From Paenirhodobacter ferrireducens (GTDB lineage: Bacteria > Pseudomonadota > Alphaproteobacteria > Rhodobacterales > Rhodobacteraceae), in NCBI RefSeq assembly GCF_004022265.1, contig NZ_SAVB01000002.1:1-64000 (forward strand): DNA of 64,000 nt. Direction: 5' to 3'. The position numbers were made by a program, and so were the translations under genes. Below are positions 1 through 10,039 of the stretch, piece by piece (position 1 is the stretch's first letter; each line of letters opens with the position of its first letter). The notes beneath the pieces are model-generated. The model ran no database searches and had not been told where the DNA came from. It saw only the letters and a program-made list of their open reading frames with translations.

Positions 1-46
1 CCACGCGAGCCTTGAAGCCCGCGTCGTGATTTCTGCGTTTCGACAT
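1..46 (-). CDS. IS3-family transposase OrfA, N-terminal fragment (runs off window)
   Basis: Only the first 15 codons are present, reading MSKRRNHDAGFKARV. This is the characteristic start of OrfA from one IS3 subgroup, where a helix-turn-helix DNA-binding protein is followed by the OrfB DDE integrase through programmed frameshifting. A good Shine-Dalgarno sequence (GAGGAG) precedes the ATG at 44-46. The gene continues leftward beyond position 1, so intactness cannot be judged. The fragment is short, but this residue string is distinctive for the family. Confidence 0.75.
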   Translation of the reverse strand, partial: MSKRRNHDAGFKARV

Positions 47-108
47 GTTCTGATCTCCTCGTTCTTGGAGACCAGCAGACGTCAGATCGTAGCTTCCGTC
101 ACTGTCCA
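1..108 (-). mobile_element. End of an IS3-family insertion sequence, cut by the window edge
   Basis: The element holds the start of an IS3-type orfA on the minus strand (1-46) plus about 60 bases of upstream leader. The outer boundary is inferred: IS3-family elements end in 5'-TG...CA-3', and a CA at 107-108 closes a stretch that reads TGGACAGTGACGG inward on the minus strand. The other end and any target duplication lie outside the window, so the exact border is uncertain. It sits about 110 bp beyond the 3' end of bluB and does not interrupt it. Confidence 0.7.
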
Positions 109-216
109 ATTTTCGGGGAGGTGCTCAGGGTCCGGAGCCTAAGCCCCGACTGGCCGCGGACCTTGTCGGATGTTGCGCGAATGTCGGCGGAAGGCGGCGA
201 CACCGCCGGCTTGCAG

Positions 217-1125
<909 letters not shown>

Positions 1126-1294
1126 CTCGCGAGCGGAGGCGGCACGCAAACGGACATTCAATCTCGCAGACTCCGGGGCGGTATTGGGCCGTTCCGTCCG
1201 GACCGTCTTTGGCTCCCCCCCACGCCTGCCGCCGCGCCCATGCTTGACCTTTTGCCACTGTCGGTTCAGCTAGGGCGCGAGACAGGAGAACCAG

Positions 1295-2263
1295 ATGGCA
1301 CTCGAGGACGCGAAGACCCAGGTCGACATGGCTTTCACCCGTGCGGATGCGCGCGGGCTTGCCTTCGAGAATACCTTCGGCGGTGCCACCAGCTTCCTGC
1401 GCCGGCGCTATACCAAGGATCTGACCGACGTCGATCTGGCAATCACCGGCGTGCCCTTCGACCAGGCGGTGACGAACCGGCCCGGCACCCGCTTCGGCCC
1501 GCGCGCGATCCGCGAGGCCTCGGCGCTGCAGGCGCCCGACGCGCCCTTCGGCTGGGGCTATGATCCGCTCTCCGAGATGGCGGTCGTCGATTATGGTGAT
1601 CTGGCCTTCGACTATGCCCACACGCCCTCCTTCCCGGGCCGGGTCGAGGCGCATGTCGCGGGCATCCTCGCCGCCGGCGCGGGCAGCATCACGCTCGGCG
1701 GCGATCACTTCATCACGCTGCCGATCCTGCGCGCCTATGCCGCGAAATTCGGCCCCGTGGCGCTGATCCAGTTCGACGCCCATTCCGACACCTGGGCCGA
1801 TGACGACATGAGCCGGATCGACCACGGCACCTTCCTCTACAAGGCGCTGAAGACCGGCGTGGTGGCGCCCGAGACCACGGTCTCGGTCGGCATCCGCACC
1901 GACAACCCCGACACCTGCGGCGTCACCATTCTGGATGCGCCCTTCGTGCATCAGGCGGGCGTGGCCGAGACCGTGGCGCGGATCAAGGCGGTGGTGGGCG
2001 ATCGGCCGTGCTACATCACCTTCGACATCGACTGCCTCGATCCGGCCTTTGCGCCCGGCACCGGCACCCCGGTCTGGGGGGGGCTGGCCTCGTGGCAGGC
2101 GGCGGCGATCCTGCGCGGGCTCGCCGGCATCAATCTGGTCGGCGGCGACGTGGTTGAGGTCTCGCCGCCCTATGACACCACCGGCGCTACTGCGATCGCC
2201 GGCGCCCATGTGACGATGGAGCTGATCGCCCTTTACGGCTGGACCCGGCGGGGGCGCGCATGA
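1295..2263 (+). CDS. speB: Agmatinase (ureohydrolase family)
   Basis: A 322-residue ureohydrolase, most likely converting agmatine to putrescine and urea in the cytoplasm. The binuclear manganese ligands are visible as GGDHF, FDAHSDTW and DIDCLDPAF, in the family order and spacing. The ATG follows a good ribosome site (ACAGGAG). The stop overlaps the next gene by four bases (ATGA), so the two are probably co-transcribed. Ureohydrolases acting on arginine, guanidinobutyrate or formiminoglutamate share these motifs, so the substrate is a family inference. The 385-bp space upstream is shared with the divergent bluB riboswitch. Confidence 0.85.
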   Translation: MALEDAKTQVDMAFTRADARGLAFENTFGGATSFLRRRYTKDLTDVDLAITGVPFDQAVTNRPGTRFGPRAIREASALQAPDAPFGWGYDPLSEMAVVDYGDLAFDYAHTPSFPGRVEAHVAGILAAGAGSITLGGDHFITLPILRAYAAKFGPVALIQFDAHSDTWADDDMSRIDHGTFLYKALKTGVVAPETTVSVGIRTDNPDTCGVTILDAPFVHQAGVAETVARIKAVVGDRPCYITFDIDCLDPAFAPGTGTPVWGGLASWQAAAILRGLAGINLVGGDVVEVSPPYDTTGATAIAGAHVTMELIALYGWTRRGRA

Positions 2264-2685
2264 TCCTGCGCCTTGCCGCCGCACTGTTGCTTCTGGCCGT
2301 GCTTGCCTTCGGGGCCTGGGTGCGCCTCGCGCCGCTGCCGGCCGATCTCTATCACCGGATGGATTCGGCGCATGGGGTGGGCGACTGGCCGGTTGCGAGC
2401 GGCTTCGAGGCGGTGCGCCAGGTGACCGAGCCGAAGGCGACACTTGCCGCGCTGGTGGCCGTGGTCGAGGCGACGCCGCGCACTGCGCTGATCGAGGGCA
2501 GCGTCGAGGAGGGGCTCGTCACCGTCGTCACCCGCTCGGCGCTCTGGGGCCTGCCCGACATCTCCAATCTCTGGATCGAGGGTGACCGCGTGCATGTGCG
2601 CGGTCATCTCGTTTTCGGGCCCTTCGATTTCGGCTGCAACCGCAGCCGGATCGAGGGCTGGCTCGCCCGCGCCGGGGTGCACTGA
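2260..2685 (+). CDS. DUF1499 family protein
   Basis: A 141-residue protein beginning with a hydrophobic segment (residues 1-20) that looks like a signal peptide or membrane anchor, followed by a soluble domain. The pattern around KATLAALVAVVEATPRT and the late DFGCNRSRI segment resembles DUF1499 proteins, whose function is unknown. The start overlaps the agmatinase stop (ATGA), indicating translational coupling. There is no evidence linking it to polyamine chemistry beyond position. Confidence 0.7.
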   Translation: MILRLAAALLLLAVLAFGAWVRLAPLPADLYHRMDSAHGVGDWPVASGFEAVRQVTEPKATLAALVAVVEATPRTALIEGSVEEGLVTVVTRSALWGLPDISNLWIEGDRVHVRGHLVFGPFDFGCNRSRIEGWLARAGVH

Positions 2686-2801
2686 GCGGGCCGGGCGGCT
2701 GTTGCGGCAAGGGCACGCCGGCGCGCCGTTGCGCTGCCAGCCTTGCAGCCGGGGGGGTGCACTCTTATCTCCTGCGCAGCAGGACTGCGAGGCAAGCCAT
2801 C

Positions 2802-3839
2802 ATGCGCGACATGTATCATTACTTCCGTTGGGCCTTTGCACTGACGGCGGTGGGGCTCGCGCTCGCCTTCTGGCTGGGCTGGGGCTATTCGCACAGCGCG
2901 GCGGGCGCGTTTTCGTTCCTGCTGATCGCCGCGGTGCTGGCGGTGCTCGAGGTCTCGCTCTCCTTCGACAACGCGATCGTCAACGCCAACCGGCTGAAGG
3001 ACATGAGCCCGGTCTGGCAGCACCGCTTCCTGACCTGGGGCATCGTCATCGCCGTCTTCGGCATGCGCATCCTCTTCCCGCTGCTGATCGTGGTGATCGC
3101 CGCCGGCATCGGCCCGTTCGAGGCGCTGGATCTCGCTGCCACCCGGCCTGCCGAATACGCCCGCATCGTCGGCTCGGCCCATGTCTCGATCGCGGCCTTC
3201 GGCGGGGCCTTCCTGATGATGGTGGCGCTGACCTATTTCATCGACGAGGGCAAGGAGATCGACTGGATCGCCGCGCTCGAGCGACGGCTGCGTGCCTGCG
3301 CCTCGATCCGCGGGCTCGAGATCGGCTTCGTGCTGGCGGTGGTGCTGCTCTTCGTCTGGCTGCTGCCGCCGCGCACCGAGGGCAATTTCCTGTTCGCCGC
3401 GGTGGCGGGGCTTCTGACCTTCCTCGCCGTCGAGGTGCTGGGCCAGGTGCTCGACCGCGCCTCGCTCGCCGCCGAGACGGCGCGGGCGGGCCTTGGCGCC
3501 TTCCTCTATCTCGAGGTGCTCGACGCCTCGTTCAGCTTCGATGGGGTGATCGGCGCCTTCGCGCTGACTCAGAATCTGTTCCTGATCGCGATCGGCCTCG
3601 GCATCGGCGCGCTTTACGTGCGCTCGATGACGATCATGCTGGTCGAGAAGAACACCCTTGCCGAGTTCCGCTATCTCGAACACGGCGCCTTCTGGTCGAT
3701 CCTGATCCTCAGCCTCATCATGTTCCTGCAGACGATGATGCATGTGCCCGAGGTCGTCACTGGCCTGCTTGGGGCGGTGCTGATCGGGCTGGCCTTCTTC
3801 TCCTCGCTGCGCTTCCGCCGCCACCACGAGGCGACCTGA
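2802..3839 (+). CDS. DUF475 family integral membrane protein (TerC-like)
   Basis: A polytopic membrane protein of about 345 residues with at least eight hydrophobic segments. Two matching motifs, LEVSLSFDNAIVNA near residue 50 and LEVLDASFSFDGVIGA near residue 240, place it in the DUF475/TerC group, where paired acidic FDN/FDG motifs lie within membrane helices. Relatives are linked to tellurite or metal-ion handling, but the substrate of DUF475 proteins is not established. The start used is the ATG at 2802; an in-frame ATG at 2757 would add a non-hydrophobic extension, and ATG 2811 is also possible. It stands alone. Confidence 0.8.
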   Translation: MRDMYHYFRWAFALTAVGLALAFWLGWGYSHSAAGAFSFLLIAAVLAVLEVSLSFDNAIVNANRLKDMSPVWQHRFLTWGIVIAVFGMRILFPLLIVVIAAGIGPFEALDLAATRPAEYARIVGSAHVSIAAFGGAFLMMVALTYFIDEGKEIDWIAALERRLRACASIRGLEIGFVLAVVLLFVWLLPPRTEGNFLFAAVAGLLTFLAVEVLGQVLDRASLAAETARAGLGAFLYLEVLDASFSFDGVIGAFALTQNLFLIAIGLGIGALYVRSMTIMLVEKNTLAEFRYLEHGAFWSILILSLIMFLQTMMHVPEVVTGLLGAVLIGLAFFSSLRFRRHHEAT

Positions 3840-3998
3840 GCGCGCCTGCCGTCCTGGCAAGTCGGGGGTGCCGCAATGGCGGTTTCGGCCCCGCGCTGGC
3901 CATCGCGCGCCTCGACACCGACGCCGAGGCGGGCCAAAGTCCGGCCGGAGGACGAATCCGCGTCGGGCCGCCCGCCCGCCGGGAAGTGAGGAGATCCC

Positions 3999-5612
3999 AT
4001 GGGCAAGCTCTATAAGCGCTACCTGCCGCTGGCGCTGTGCGTCATCCTGTGCATCGCAAGCCTTTTCGGACTGGCGCATTCCGCCTGGTTCTGGCTTGGC
4101 GTGCTGGTGTTCGGGGCGCTCGCGGTGATGGGCGTGCGCGACATCATCCAGACGAAACACTCGATCCTGCGCAACTACCCGGTGATCGGGCACCTGCGCT
4201 TCCTGTTCGAGGAGATCCGCCCCGAGATCCGGCAATATCTGATCGAGAGCGATTCCGACGAGGAACCCTTCTCGCGCGAGGAACGCTCGATCGTCTACCA
4301 GCGCGCGAAGAACGTCGAGGATGCGCGCCCCTTCGGCACCAAGATGCAGGTCTATGGTTCGGGCTATCAGTGGCTGACCCATTCGATCCGGCCGCGCCAC
4401 ATCGCCGATACCGACTTCCGGGTGACGATCGGCGGGCCGGACTGCTCGCAGCCCTATTCCGCCTCGATCTACAACATCTCGGCGATGAGCTTCGGCGCGC
4501 TCTCCTCGAACGCGATCGAGGCGCTGAACCGCGGCGCGAAGGCGGGCGGCTTTGCCCATGACACCGGCGAGGGCGGGATCTCGCGCTATCACCGCGCGGG
4601 TGGCGGCGATCTGATCTACGAACTCGGCTCGGGCTATTTCGGCTGCCGCAACCACGACGGTTCCTTCAACCCGGAGAAGTTTGCCAAACTGGCCACCGAC
4701 CCGCAGGTGAAGATGATCGAGATCAAGCTGAGCCAGGGCGCCAAGCCCGGCCATGGCGGCATGCTGCCGGCGGCGAAGATCACCCCCGAGATCGCCGAGG
4801 CACGCGATGTGCCGATGGGGGTCGACTGCATCTCGCCCGCCTCGCATTCGGCCTTCTCGACGCCGCTCGAGATGATGGCCTTCATCCGCCAGCTGCGCGA
4901 GCTGTCGCAGGGCAAGCCCGTGGGATTCAAGCTCTGCGTCGGGCACCGGCGCGAGTTCATGTGCATCGTCAAGGCGATGCTCGAGACCGGCATCACCCCG
5001 GATTTCATTGTCGTCGACGGCAAGGAGGGCGGCACCGGCGCGGCGCCACTTGAATTCTCGAACCACATGGGGATGCCGCTGGTCGAGGGGCTGACCTTCG
5101 TGCACAACACCCTGCGCGGCGCGGGTCTGCGCGAGCGGGTGAAGATCGGCGCCTCGGGCAAGCTGATCTCGGCCTTCGACATCGCCAAGGCGCTGGCGCT
5201 TGGCGCCGACTGGGCGAATTCGGCGCGTGGCTTCATGTTCTCAATCGGCTGCATCCAGGCGCAGTCGTGCCACACCAACCGCTGCCCGGTGGGGGTGGCG
5301 ACGCAGGACAAGGCGCGCTCGCGCGCGCTGGTGGTGCCCGACAAGGCTCAGCGGGTGGCGAATTTCCACCGCAACACGCTGAAGGCGCTGGCCGAGATGA
5401 CCGGCGCCGCCGGGCTCGACCATCCGGGCGGCTTCCTGCCGCATCACCTGATGATGCGCGAGAAGGACCGCAACATGGTGGTCGGCGACGAGGTCTATCC
5501 CTACATGCCCGAGGGCTTCCTGCTGCGCGAGGACGACGACCGCTTCGGCTATCTGAAACGCTGGCGCCGGGCCCGGCCCGAGGCTTTCGAGCCCTTCGAC
5601 AGCGGCGTGTGA
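3999..5612 (+). CDS. FMN-binding glutamate synthase-like protein (GltB2 domain), membrane-anchored
   Basis: A 537-residue protein with two hydrophobic segments (about residues 8-48) followed by a glutamate-synthase FMN/Fe-S domain. Motifs include MSFGALSSNAIEALN, TGEGGIS, KLSQGAKPGHGG, VDGKEGGTGAAP, and the cysteine cluster CIQAQSCHTNRCPVG near residue 417, which in GltB binds a 3Fe-4S cluster. It lacks the N-terminal glutaminase domain and the C-terminal GXGXG domain of the large GltB subunit, so it is a stand-alone synthase-domain protein. Its physiological reaction is not established. The ATG follows a clear GTGAGGAG ribosome site. Confidence 0.88.
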   Translation: MGKLYKRYLPLALCVILCIASLFGLAHSAWFWLGVLVFGALAVMGVRDIIQTKHSILRNYPVIGHLRFLFEEIRPEIRQYLIESDSDEEPFSREERSIVYQRAKNVEDARPFGTKMQVYGSGYQWLTHSIRPRHIADTDFRVTIGGPDCSQPYSASIYNISAMSFGALSSNAIEALNRGAKAGGFAHDTGEGGISRYHRAGGGDLIYELGSGYFGCRNHDGSFNPEKFAKLATDPQVKMIEIKLSQGAKPGHGGMLPAAKITPEIAEARDVPMGVDCISPASHSAFSTPLEMMAFIRQLRELSQGKPVGFKLCVGHRREFMCIVKAMLETGITPDFIVVDGKEGGTGAAPLEFSNHMGMPLVEGLTFVHNTLRGAGLRERVKIGASGKLISAFDIAKALALGADWANSARGFMFSIGCIQAQSCHTNRCPVGVATQDKARSRALVVPDKAQRVANFHRNTLKALAEMTGAAGLDHPGGFLPHHLMMREKDRNMVVGDEVYPYMPEGFLLREDDDRFGYLKRWRRARPEAFEPFDSGV

Positions 5613-5624
5613 TCTGCCGCCGCG

Positions 5625-7091
5625 CTAGAGCCGGCGCAGCCGCTCCGGCTCTGGCTGCGCCTCGCGCGCATAAAGGTCCTCGTAGCGGATGATGTCATCC
5701 TCGCCGAGATAGGCGCCGGTCTGCACCTCGATCAGCACCACGGGAACCTTGCCCGGGTTCTCCATCCGGTGCACCGCGCCGAGCGGCACATAGACCGACT
5801 GGTTCTCGCTCAGCAGCCGGGTCTCGCCGTCGATCGTCACCTTCGCCGTGCCCTCGACCACGATCCAGTGCTCGGCCCGGTGGTGGTGCGACTGCAGGCT
5901 CAGCATGCCACCCGGGCGGACGTGGATGCGCTTGACCTGAAAACGATCTCCCTTCGACAGGCATTCATAGCGGCCCCAAGGGCGGTGGTCGGTGTGCAGC
6001 TGCGTCGCCTGCTGCGCGCCTTGCGCATGCAGCAGCGCCACCGCCGCCCCGACCTCCTGCGTGCGCGAGCGATGCGCCACCAGCACCGCGTCGCGGGTGG
6101 CAATCGCCATCACGTCGCGCAGCCCGATGCCGACGAGCCGCACCTCGGCACTGTCCGAGCGCAGCAGGCTGTTCTCGCAGTCGATCGCATCGGCGGTGCC
6201 CTGGCAGCCGGTGCCGCAGGCGTCGCGCGCGCATTCCGACCAGACCGCATCCCATGTGCCAAGGTCGGACCAGCTGCCGGCATAGGGGACGACCGAGAGA
6301 TTGCGCGCCGGCTCCATCACCGCGTAATCGAGCGAGATCGCGGCAGTGGCCTTCCAGGGGGCGGCCGCGAGGCGCAGGAAATCGAGATCGAGCGTGGCGC
6401 CGGCGAGGGCGGCGCGCACCGGCGCGATCAGCGCCGGAGCATGTGCCTCGAAGGCGGCGATCATGTCGGCGGCGCGGAACAGGAAGATCCCGGCATTCCA
6501 CAGGAAGCGGTTGCTGCGCAGCATCGCCGCGGCTTCCTCGGGCGCGGGCTTTTCGACGAAACGGGCAAGCGGCGCCGGCCCGTCGCCGGTCCCCTCCGCC
6601 TCGGCGTTCAGCTCAAGCCAGCCATAGCCGGTCTCGGCCCGGATCGGTCGGATGCCGAAGGTGACGATCCGGCCTTTGGCGAGCGCCGGCAGCCCGCGTG
6701 CGACGGCGGCGCGGAAGGCTGCGGCATCGGGGATGCGATGGTCCGAGGGCGCGACCAGCAGCACCGCCTCGGGGTCGCAGGCCTGCAGCTGCAATGCCGC
6801 GACCAGCACCGCGGGGGCGGTGTTGTGGCTCTCGGGCTCGAGCAGGATGGTGCCGGCTTCGATCCCGGCCTCGCCCAGCTGCTGGCTGGCGATGAAACGG
6901 AAATCGGCATGGGTCAGGATCAGCGGCGGCGCGAGCGGCTCTGTGCCGCAGATCCCCGACAGACGCCGTGCCGTGGCCTGGAACAGGGTCTCCTCGCCGG
7001 TGACGGCGACGAACTGCTTGGGATAGCTCTTGCGGGAGAGAGGCCACAGCCGCGTGCCGGACCCGCCGCACAGAATGCACGGATGAATCAT
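5625..7091 (-). CDS. manC: Mannose-1-phosphate guanylyltransferase / mannose-6-phosphate isomerase
   Basis: A 488-residue bifunctional enzyme that makes GDP-mannose for surface polysaccharide. The N-terminus has the nucleotidyltransferase signature GGSGTRLWPLSRKSYPKQF, and the middle has FVEKP and WNAGIFLF. The C-terminus (about residues 350-485) is a type II phosphomannose-isomerase cupin with HHHRAEHWIVVEG and PLGAVHRMENPG. The length fits the ManC/AlgA family. The ATG at 7091 was chosen because the conserved nucleotide-binding loop begins seven residues later and longer starts add a non-homologous extension. No polysaccharide cluster is adjacent. Its 3' end is 12 bp from the convergent glutamate-synthase-like gene. 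Confidence 0.93.
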   Translation of the reverse strand: MIHPCILCGGSGTRLWPLSRKSYPKQFVAVTGEETLFQATARRLSGICGTEPLAPPLILTHADFRFIASQQLGEAGIEAGTILLEPESHNTAPAVLVAALQLQACDPEAVLLVAPSDHRIPDAAAFRAAVARGLPALAKGRIVTFGIRPIRAETGYGWLELNAEAEGTGDGPAPLARFVEKPAPEEAAAMLRSNRFLWNAGIFLFRAADMIAAFEAHAPALIAPVRAALAGATLDLDFLRLAAAPWKATAAISLDYAVMEPARNLSVVPYAGSWSDLGTWDAVWSECARDACGTGCQGTADAIDCENSLLRSDSAEVRLVGIGLRDVMAIATRDAVLVAHRSRTQEVGAAVALLHAQGAQQATQLHTDHRPWGRYECLSKGDRFQVKRIHVRPGGMLSLQSHHHRAEHWIVVEGTAKVTIDGETRLLSENQSVYVPLGAVHRMENPGKVPVVLIEVQTGAYLGEDDIIRYEDLYAREAQPEPERLRRL

Positions 7092-7193
7092 CTGCAGGCC
7101 CTTTCGGACAAAAGGACTTTTTCCGATCAGGCCAGAAAATGGGCATTCTGGCAACAGATTTCGCACACGCGCAGGTTGTGCGCGCGCGGCATG

Positions 7194-7222
7194 AAAAAGG
7201 GCGCGCCCGCGGTGGCGCGCCC
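7194..7222 (-). terminator. Intrinsic terminator after the molybdenum hydroxylase operon
   Basis: On the minus strand a nine-base-pair stem (GGGCGCGCC pairing with GGCGCGCCC, six-base loop) is followed directly by TTTTT. It lies 19 bp beyond the stop of the catalytic subunit gene and separates that operon from manC. Confidence 0.85.
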
Positions 7223-7240
7223 CTGCATCGCTGTCCCGTC

Positions 7241-9559
7241 TCAGCCGGCCAGCGCCGCAAGCACCTCGGCGGGGGTGATCGGCAGATGTCGCATCCGCAC
7301 GCCGACCGCCTCGAAGATCGCGTTCGCGATCGCCGGGGCGACGACGGTGGTGCCGGGCTCGCCCAACCCCGTCGGCACCTCGGTGCTTTCGACGAATTCG
7401 ACCACCACCTCTGGCGTGTCGATCATCCGCAGCGGCGTGTAGCTGTCGAGGTTGCGCTCGCGCGGCAGGCCGGCCGCGATCTCGGTGCCCTCGAAGAGCG
7501 CCATCGACAGGCCCCACAGCGCCGCGCCCTCACATTGCGCCTTCGCGCCGTTCGGGTCGACCACGGTGCCGCAATCGACCACCAGCCAGATCTTCTGCAC
7601 CTCGACCCGGCCCGAGGCGCGGTCGACATGCACCTGCGCCGCACCACCGACCCAGGTCGGCATCGAGCGCGACTGGCCATAGGTGGTGGCAATGCCCACC
7701 GCGGTGTCGTCGGGCAGCCCGCCCTTGCCATAGCCCGACAGCTCCGCCACCCGGCGCAGCACATTCGCCTGCCGCGTCGCGCCGCCGGTCGCATTCGGCG
7801 CCTCGCCGGCGTTGCGGCCGGTGGCGCGGAAATGGTCGAGCCGGAACTGCAGCGGATCGGCGCCGATGTGGCGCGCGGCCTCGTCCATGAAGCTCTCGAC
7901 CGCGAAGTTGATCCAGCCGGGCGAGACCGAGCGCAGCCAGCCCGGCCGGAAGGTGCTTTCCGCGAGATCGTTCGAGATCGCGCGGGCGCGCTGTGCGCCG
8001 ACGTCATACCAGTGATCGAGGCCATCGGCGGCGAAGGGGTCGTAGGGTTCACCATTCGTGCCCTTCGGCATGAAGCCGGGCACCATCACCTTCGTCGGCC
8101 AGCCCGCGGTGACGGCGCTGTCCATCGCGATCACGGCCTTATCGGCGTCGAAGGCCATCTTCAGATGCTGCACCGACGGCGCGCGCAGGCTGTCGAAGGC
8201 AACGTCCGCCTCGCGCGACATCACCATCTTCACCGGCTTGCCGTCGAGCATCTTCGAGGCCAGCGCCACCGGAACGGCATAATCGCCGTTCAGTCGCCGC
8301 CCGAAGCCGCCGCCCAGCATGTAGCTGCGCATCACCACCTCGCCGTCGCCGACGCCGAGCGCGGTCTGCAGCCAGGGCAGGGCAAGCGACTGCCACTGGT
8401 TGCCCGTGTGGACCTCCCATACGCCCGCGGCATTGCGGAAGGCGAGCGCGTTCAGCGGCTCAAGCTGGAAGTGCAGCACCGAGGCGGTGGTGTATTCCGC
8501 CTCGAACACATCGGCGGCCTTGGCAAAGACCGGATCGACATTGCTGTCGCCGGTGTCGAGGAGCGCGCCGGTGCTTTCATCCGCGATCAGCTTGCGGCCG
8601 TAATCCTGGATTTGCGCCTCGTCGACGGTGGCTGCCGGGCCCGGCGTCCAGCTGACCTTGACGGCCTTCGCGGCCTTGACCGCGGCCCAGTGGCTGTCGG
8701 CGATGACCATCGCCCAGCCCTGCACGGTCTCGGACGGATCCTCGAGTTTCAGCGTCTGCTGATAGCCCTTCACCGATTTCGCCGCACTGTCGTCGATCGC
8801 GGTGATGACCGAGCCATAGCGGGTGGGCGGCAGCAGCGGCACGGCGTGCACCATGCCCTCGGCTTGTGCGTCGATGCCGTAGATCGTCGCGCCGGTGGTC
8901 TTGTTGGCGATGTCGAGCGCGGTGACCTCCTTGCCGACCAGCGTCAGCTCGTCCGCCGATTTGAGCGGCAGCGCCTTCAGCTCGTCTTCGGTGAAGCTGC
9001 GGGTGATACCCGCAGCGACCAGTTCGCCGAAGCTTGCGGAATTGCCGGCGGCGGTGACCAGGCCGTTCGCCACGCTGACCTCGGAGGCGTCAACGCCCCA
9101 GAGCAATGCGGCGGTCTCGGCCAGCGCCACGCGGCCCGCGGCGCCCGCCTGGCGATAGACCGGCCAGCTTTGCCACACCGACCAGCTGCCGCCGGTGACC
9201 ATCAGGCCCCATTTCGGGTCGGTGTCGACATGGGTGATGCGCACGTCATCCCAGTTCGCACCGAGCTCGTCGGCGAGGATCCGGGCGATGGCGGTGCCCA
9301 CATGCTGGCCCATCTCGGCGCGGATGATGTTGACGTTGACGATGCCTTTGGTGTCGATCCAGTACCAGATCGCCGGCTCGTAGGTCGCGCCCACGGCCGC
9401 GACCGGCAAGCCGTCCGGCGCTGCCGGGTCCATCGCCGCGGCGCCCGGTTTCGGGAAGCCGAAAACGGCGCCCACGGCGCAGAGCGACACCAGGAAGCCG
9501 CGCCGGCTCAGGTCGGGCAGGGCGCGCTTGTGGGGTGGGAAATGCAAGGTGTCAGCCAT
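7241..9559 (-). CDS. Xanthine dehydrogenase-family molybdenum hydroxylase, catalytic subunit (IorB-like), Tat-exported
   Basis: A 772-residue protein with a twin-arginine signal (LSRRGFLVSL, residues 17-26), so the holoenzyme is probably exported folded. The body matches the single-chain molybdenum-binding subunits related to isoquinoline 1-oxidoreductase beta and membrane-linked aldehyde dehydrogenases: GGGFGRR in the middle, and GLGEPGTTVVAPAIANA near the end, whose glutamate is the family's catalytic base. The gene follows the 2Fe-2S subunit with an eight-base overlap and a cytochrome gene further upstream, giving a Mo / Fe-S / heme electron path. Substrate is unknown; aldehydes or N-heterocycles are the usual options. 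An XdhC-like gene sits across the divergent promoter region. Confidence 0.9.
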   Translation of the reverse strand: MADTLHFPPHKRALPDLSRRGFLVSLCAVGAVFGFPKPGAAAMDPAAPDGLPVAAVGATYEPAIWYWIDTKGIVNVNIIRAEMGQHVGTAIARILADELGANWDDVRITHVDTDPKWGLMVTGGSWSVWQSWPVYRQAGAAGRVALAETAALLWGVDASEVSVANGLVTAAGNSASFGELVAAGITRSFTEDELKALPLKSADELTLVGKEVTALDIANKTTGATIYGIDAQAEGMVHAVPLLPPTRYGSVITAIDDSAAKSVKGYQQTLKLEDPSETVQGWAMVIADSHWAAVKAAKAVKVSWTPGPAATVDEAQIQDYGRKLIADESTGALLDTGDSNVDPVFAKAADVFEAEYTTASVLHFQLEPLNALAFRNAAGVWEVHTGNQWQSLALPWLQTALGVGDGEVVMRSYMLGGGFGRRLNGDYAVPVALASKMLDGKPVKMVMSREADVAFDSLRAPSVQHLKMAFDADKAVIAMDSAVTAGWPTKVMVPGFMPKGTNGEPYDPFAADGLDHWYDVGAQRARAISNDLAESTFRPGWLRSVSPGWINFAVESFMDEAARHIGADPLQFRLDHFRATGRNAGEAPNATGGATRQANVLRRVAELSGYGKGGLPDDTAVGIATTYGQSRSMPTWVGGAAQVHVDRASGRVEVQKIWLVVDCGTVVDPNGAKAQCEGAALWGLSMALFEGTEIAAGLPRERNLDSYTPLRMIDTPEVVVEFVESTEVPTGLGEPGTTVVAPAIANAIFEAVGVRMRHLPITPAEVLAALAG

Positions 9560-10025
9560 TGGTCTTCTCCCCTCGCATTGCGGCCGCGGCTTCGCGCACC
9601 GCCTCGCGGATCCGGTTGTAGGTCATGCAGCGGCACAGGTTGCCGGTCATCACCGCGTCGATGTCGGCATCCGTCGGGTTCGGGATGTCCTTGAGGAAGG
9701 CCGCGGCCTGCATGATCTGGCCCGACTGGCAGTAGCCGCATTGCGGCACCTTCAGCTCGCGCCAGGCCTGCTGCAGCGGGTGCTCGCCCGCCGGGTCGAG
9801 CCCCTCGATCGTGGTGATCTCGGCCCCGGCCACGTCCGAGACCGGGGTGATGCACGAGCGCGTCGCGCGCCCGCCGACATGGACGGTGCAGGCACCGCAC
9901 ATGCCGATGCCGCAGCCGAATTTGGTGCCGGTCAGCCCGACCTCGTCGCGGATCACCCACAGCAGCGGGGTATCGGGATCGACGTCGACGCTGACGGCGC
10001 GTCCGTTGATGCTGAATTCGATCAT
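9552..10025 (-). CDS. 2Fe-2S subunit of the molybdenum hydroxylase (IorA-like)
   Basis: A 157-residue electron-transfer subunit with two [2Fe-2S] sites. The plant-ferredoxin-like cluster is C38, C43, C46 and C58 (FGCGIGMCGAC...SC); the second helical cluster uses CGYC and CRC motifs in the C-terminal half. It carries electrons from the molybdopterin subunit encoded downstream to the cytochrome encoded upstream. It has no signal peptide and would be co-exported with the Tat-targeted partner. The ATG at 10025 was preferred; a TTG at 10043 is in frame and would overlap the cytochrome stop. Product and operon are clear, substrate is not. Confidence 0.93.
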   Translation of the reverse strand: MIEFSINGRAVSVDVDPDTPLLWVIRDEVGLTGTKFGCGIGMCGACTVHVGGRATRSCITPVSDVAGAEITTIEGLDPAGEHPLQQAWRELKVPQCGYCQSGQIMQAAAFLKDIPNPTDADIDAVMTGNLCRCMTYNRIREAVREAAAAMRGEKTNG

Positions 10026-10039
10026 CTCATCTGTCCTCG

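Noticed and set aside
1243-1272. A TTGACC element as the speB promoter
   Set aside because: No acceptable -10 follows at 16-18 bp, so the promoter was not called.
2604-5105. An 833-codon minus-strand open frame over DUF475 and the glutamate-synthase-like gene
   Set aside because: It is a GC-bias shadow; it crosses a gene boundary and shows low-complexity charged sequence.
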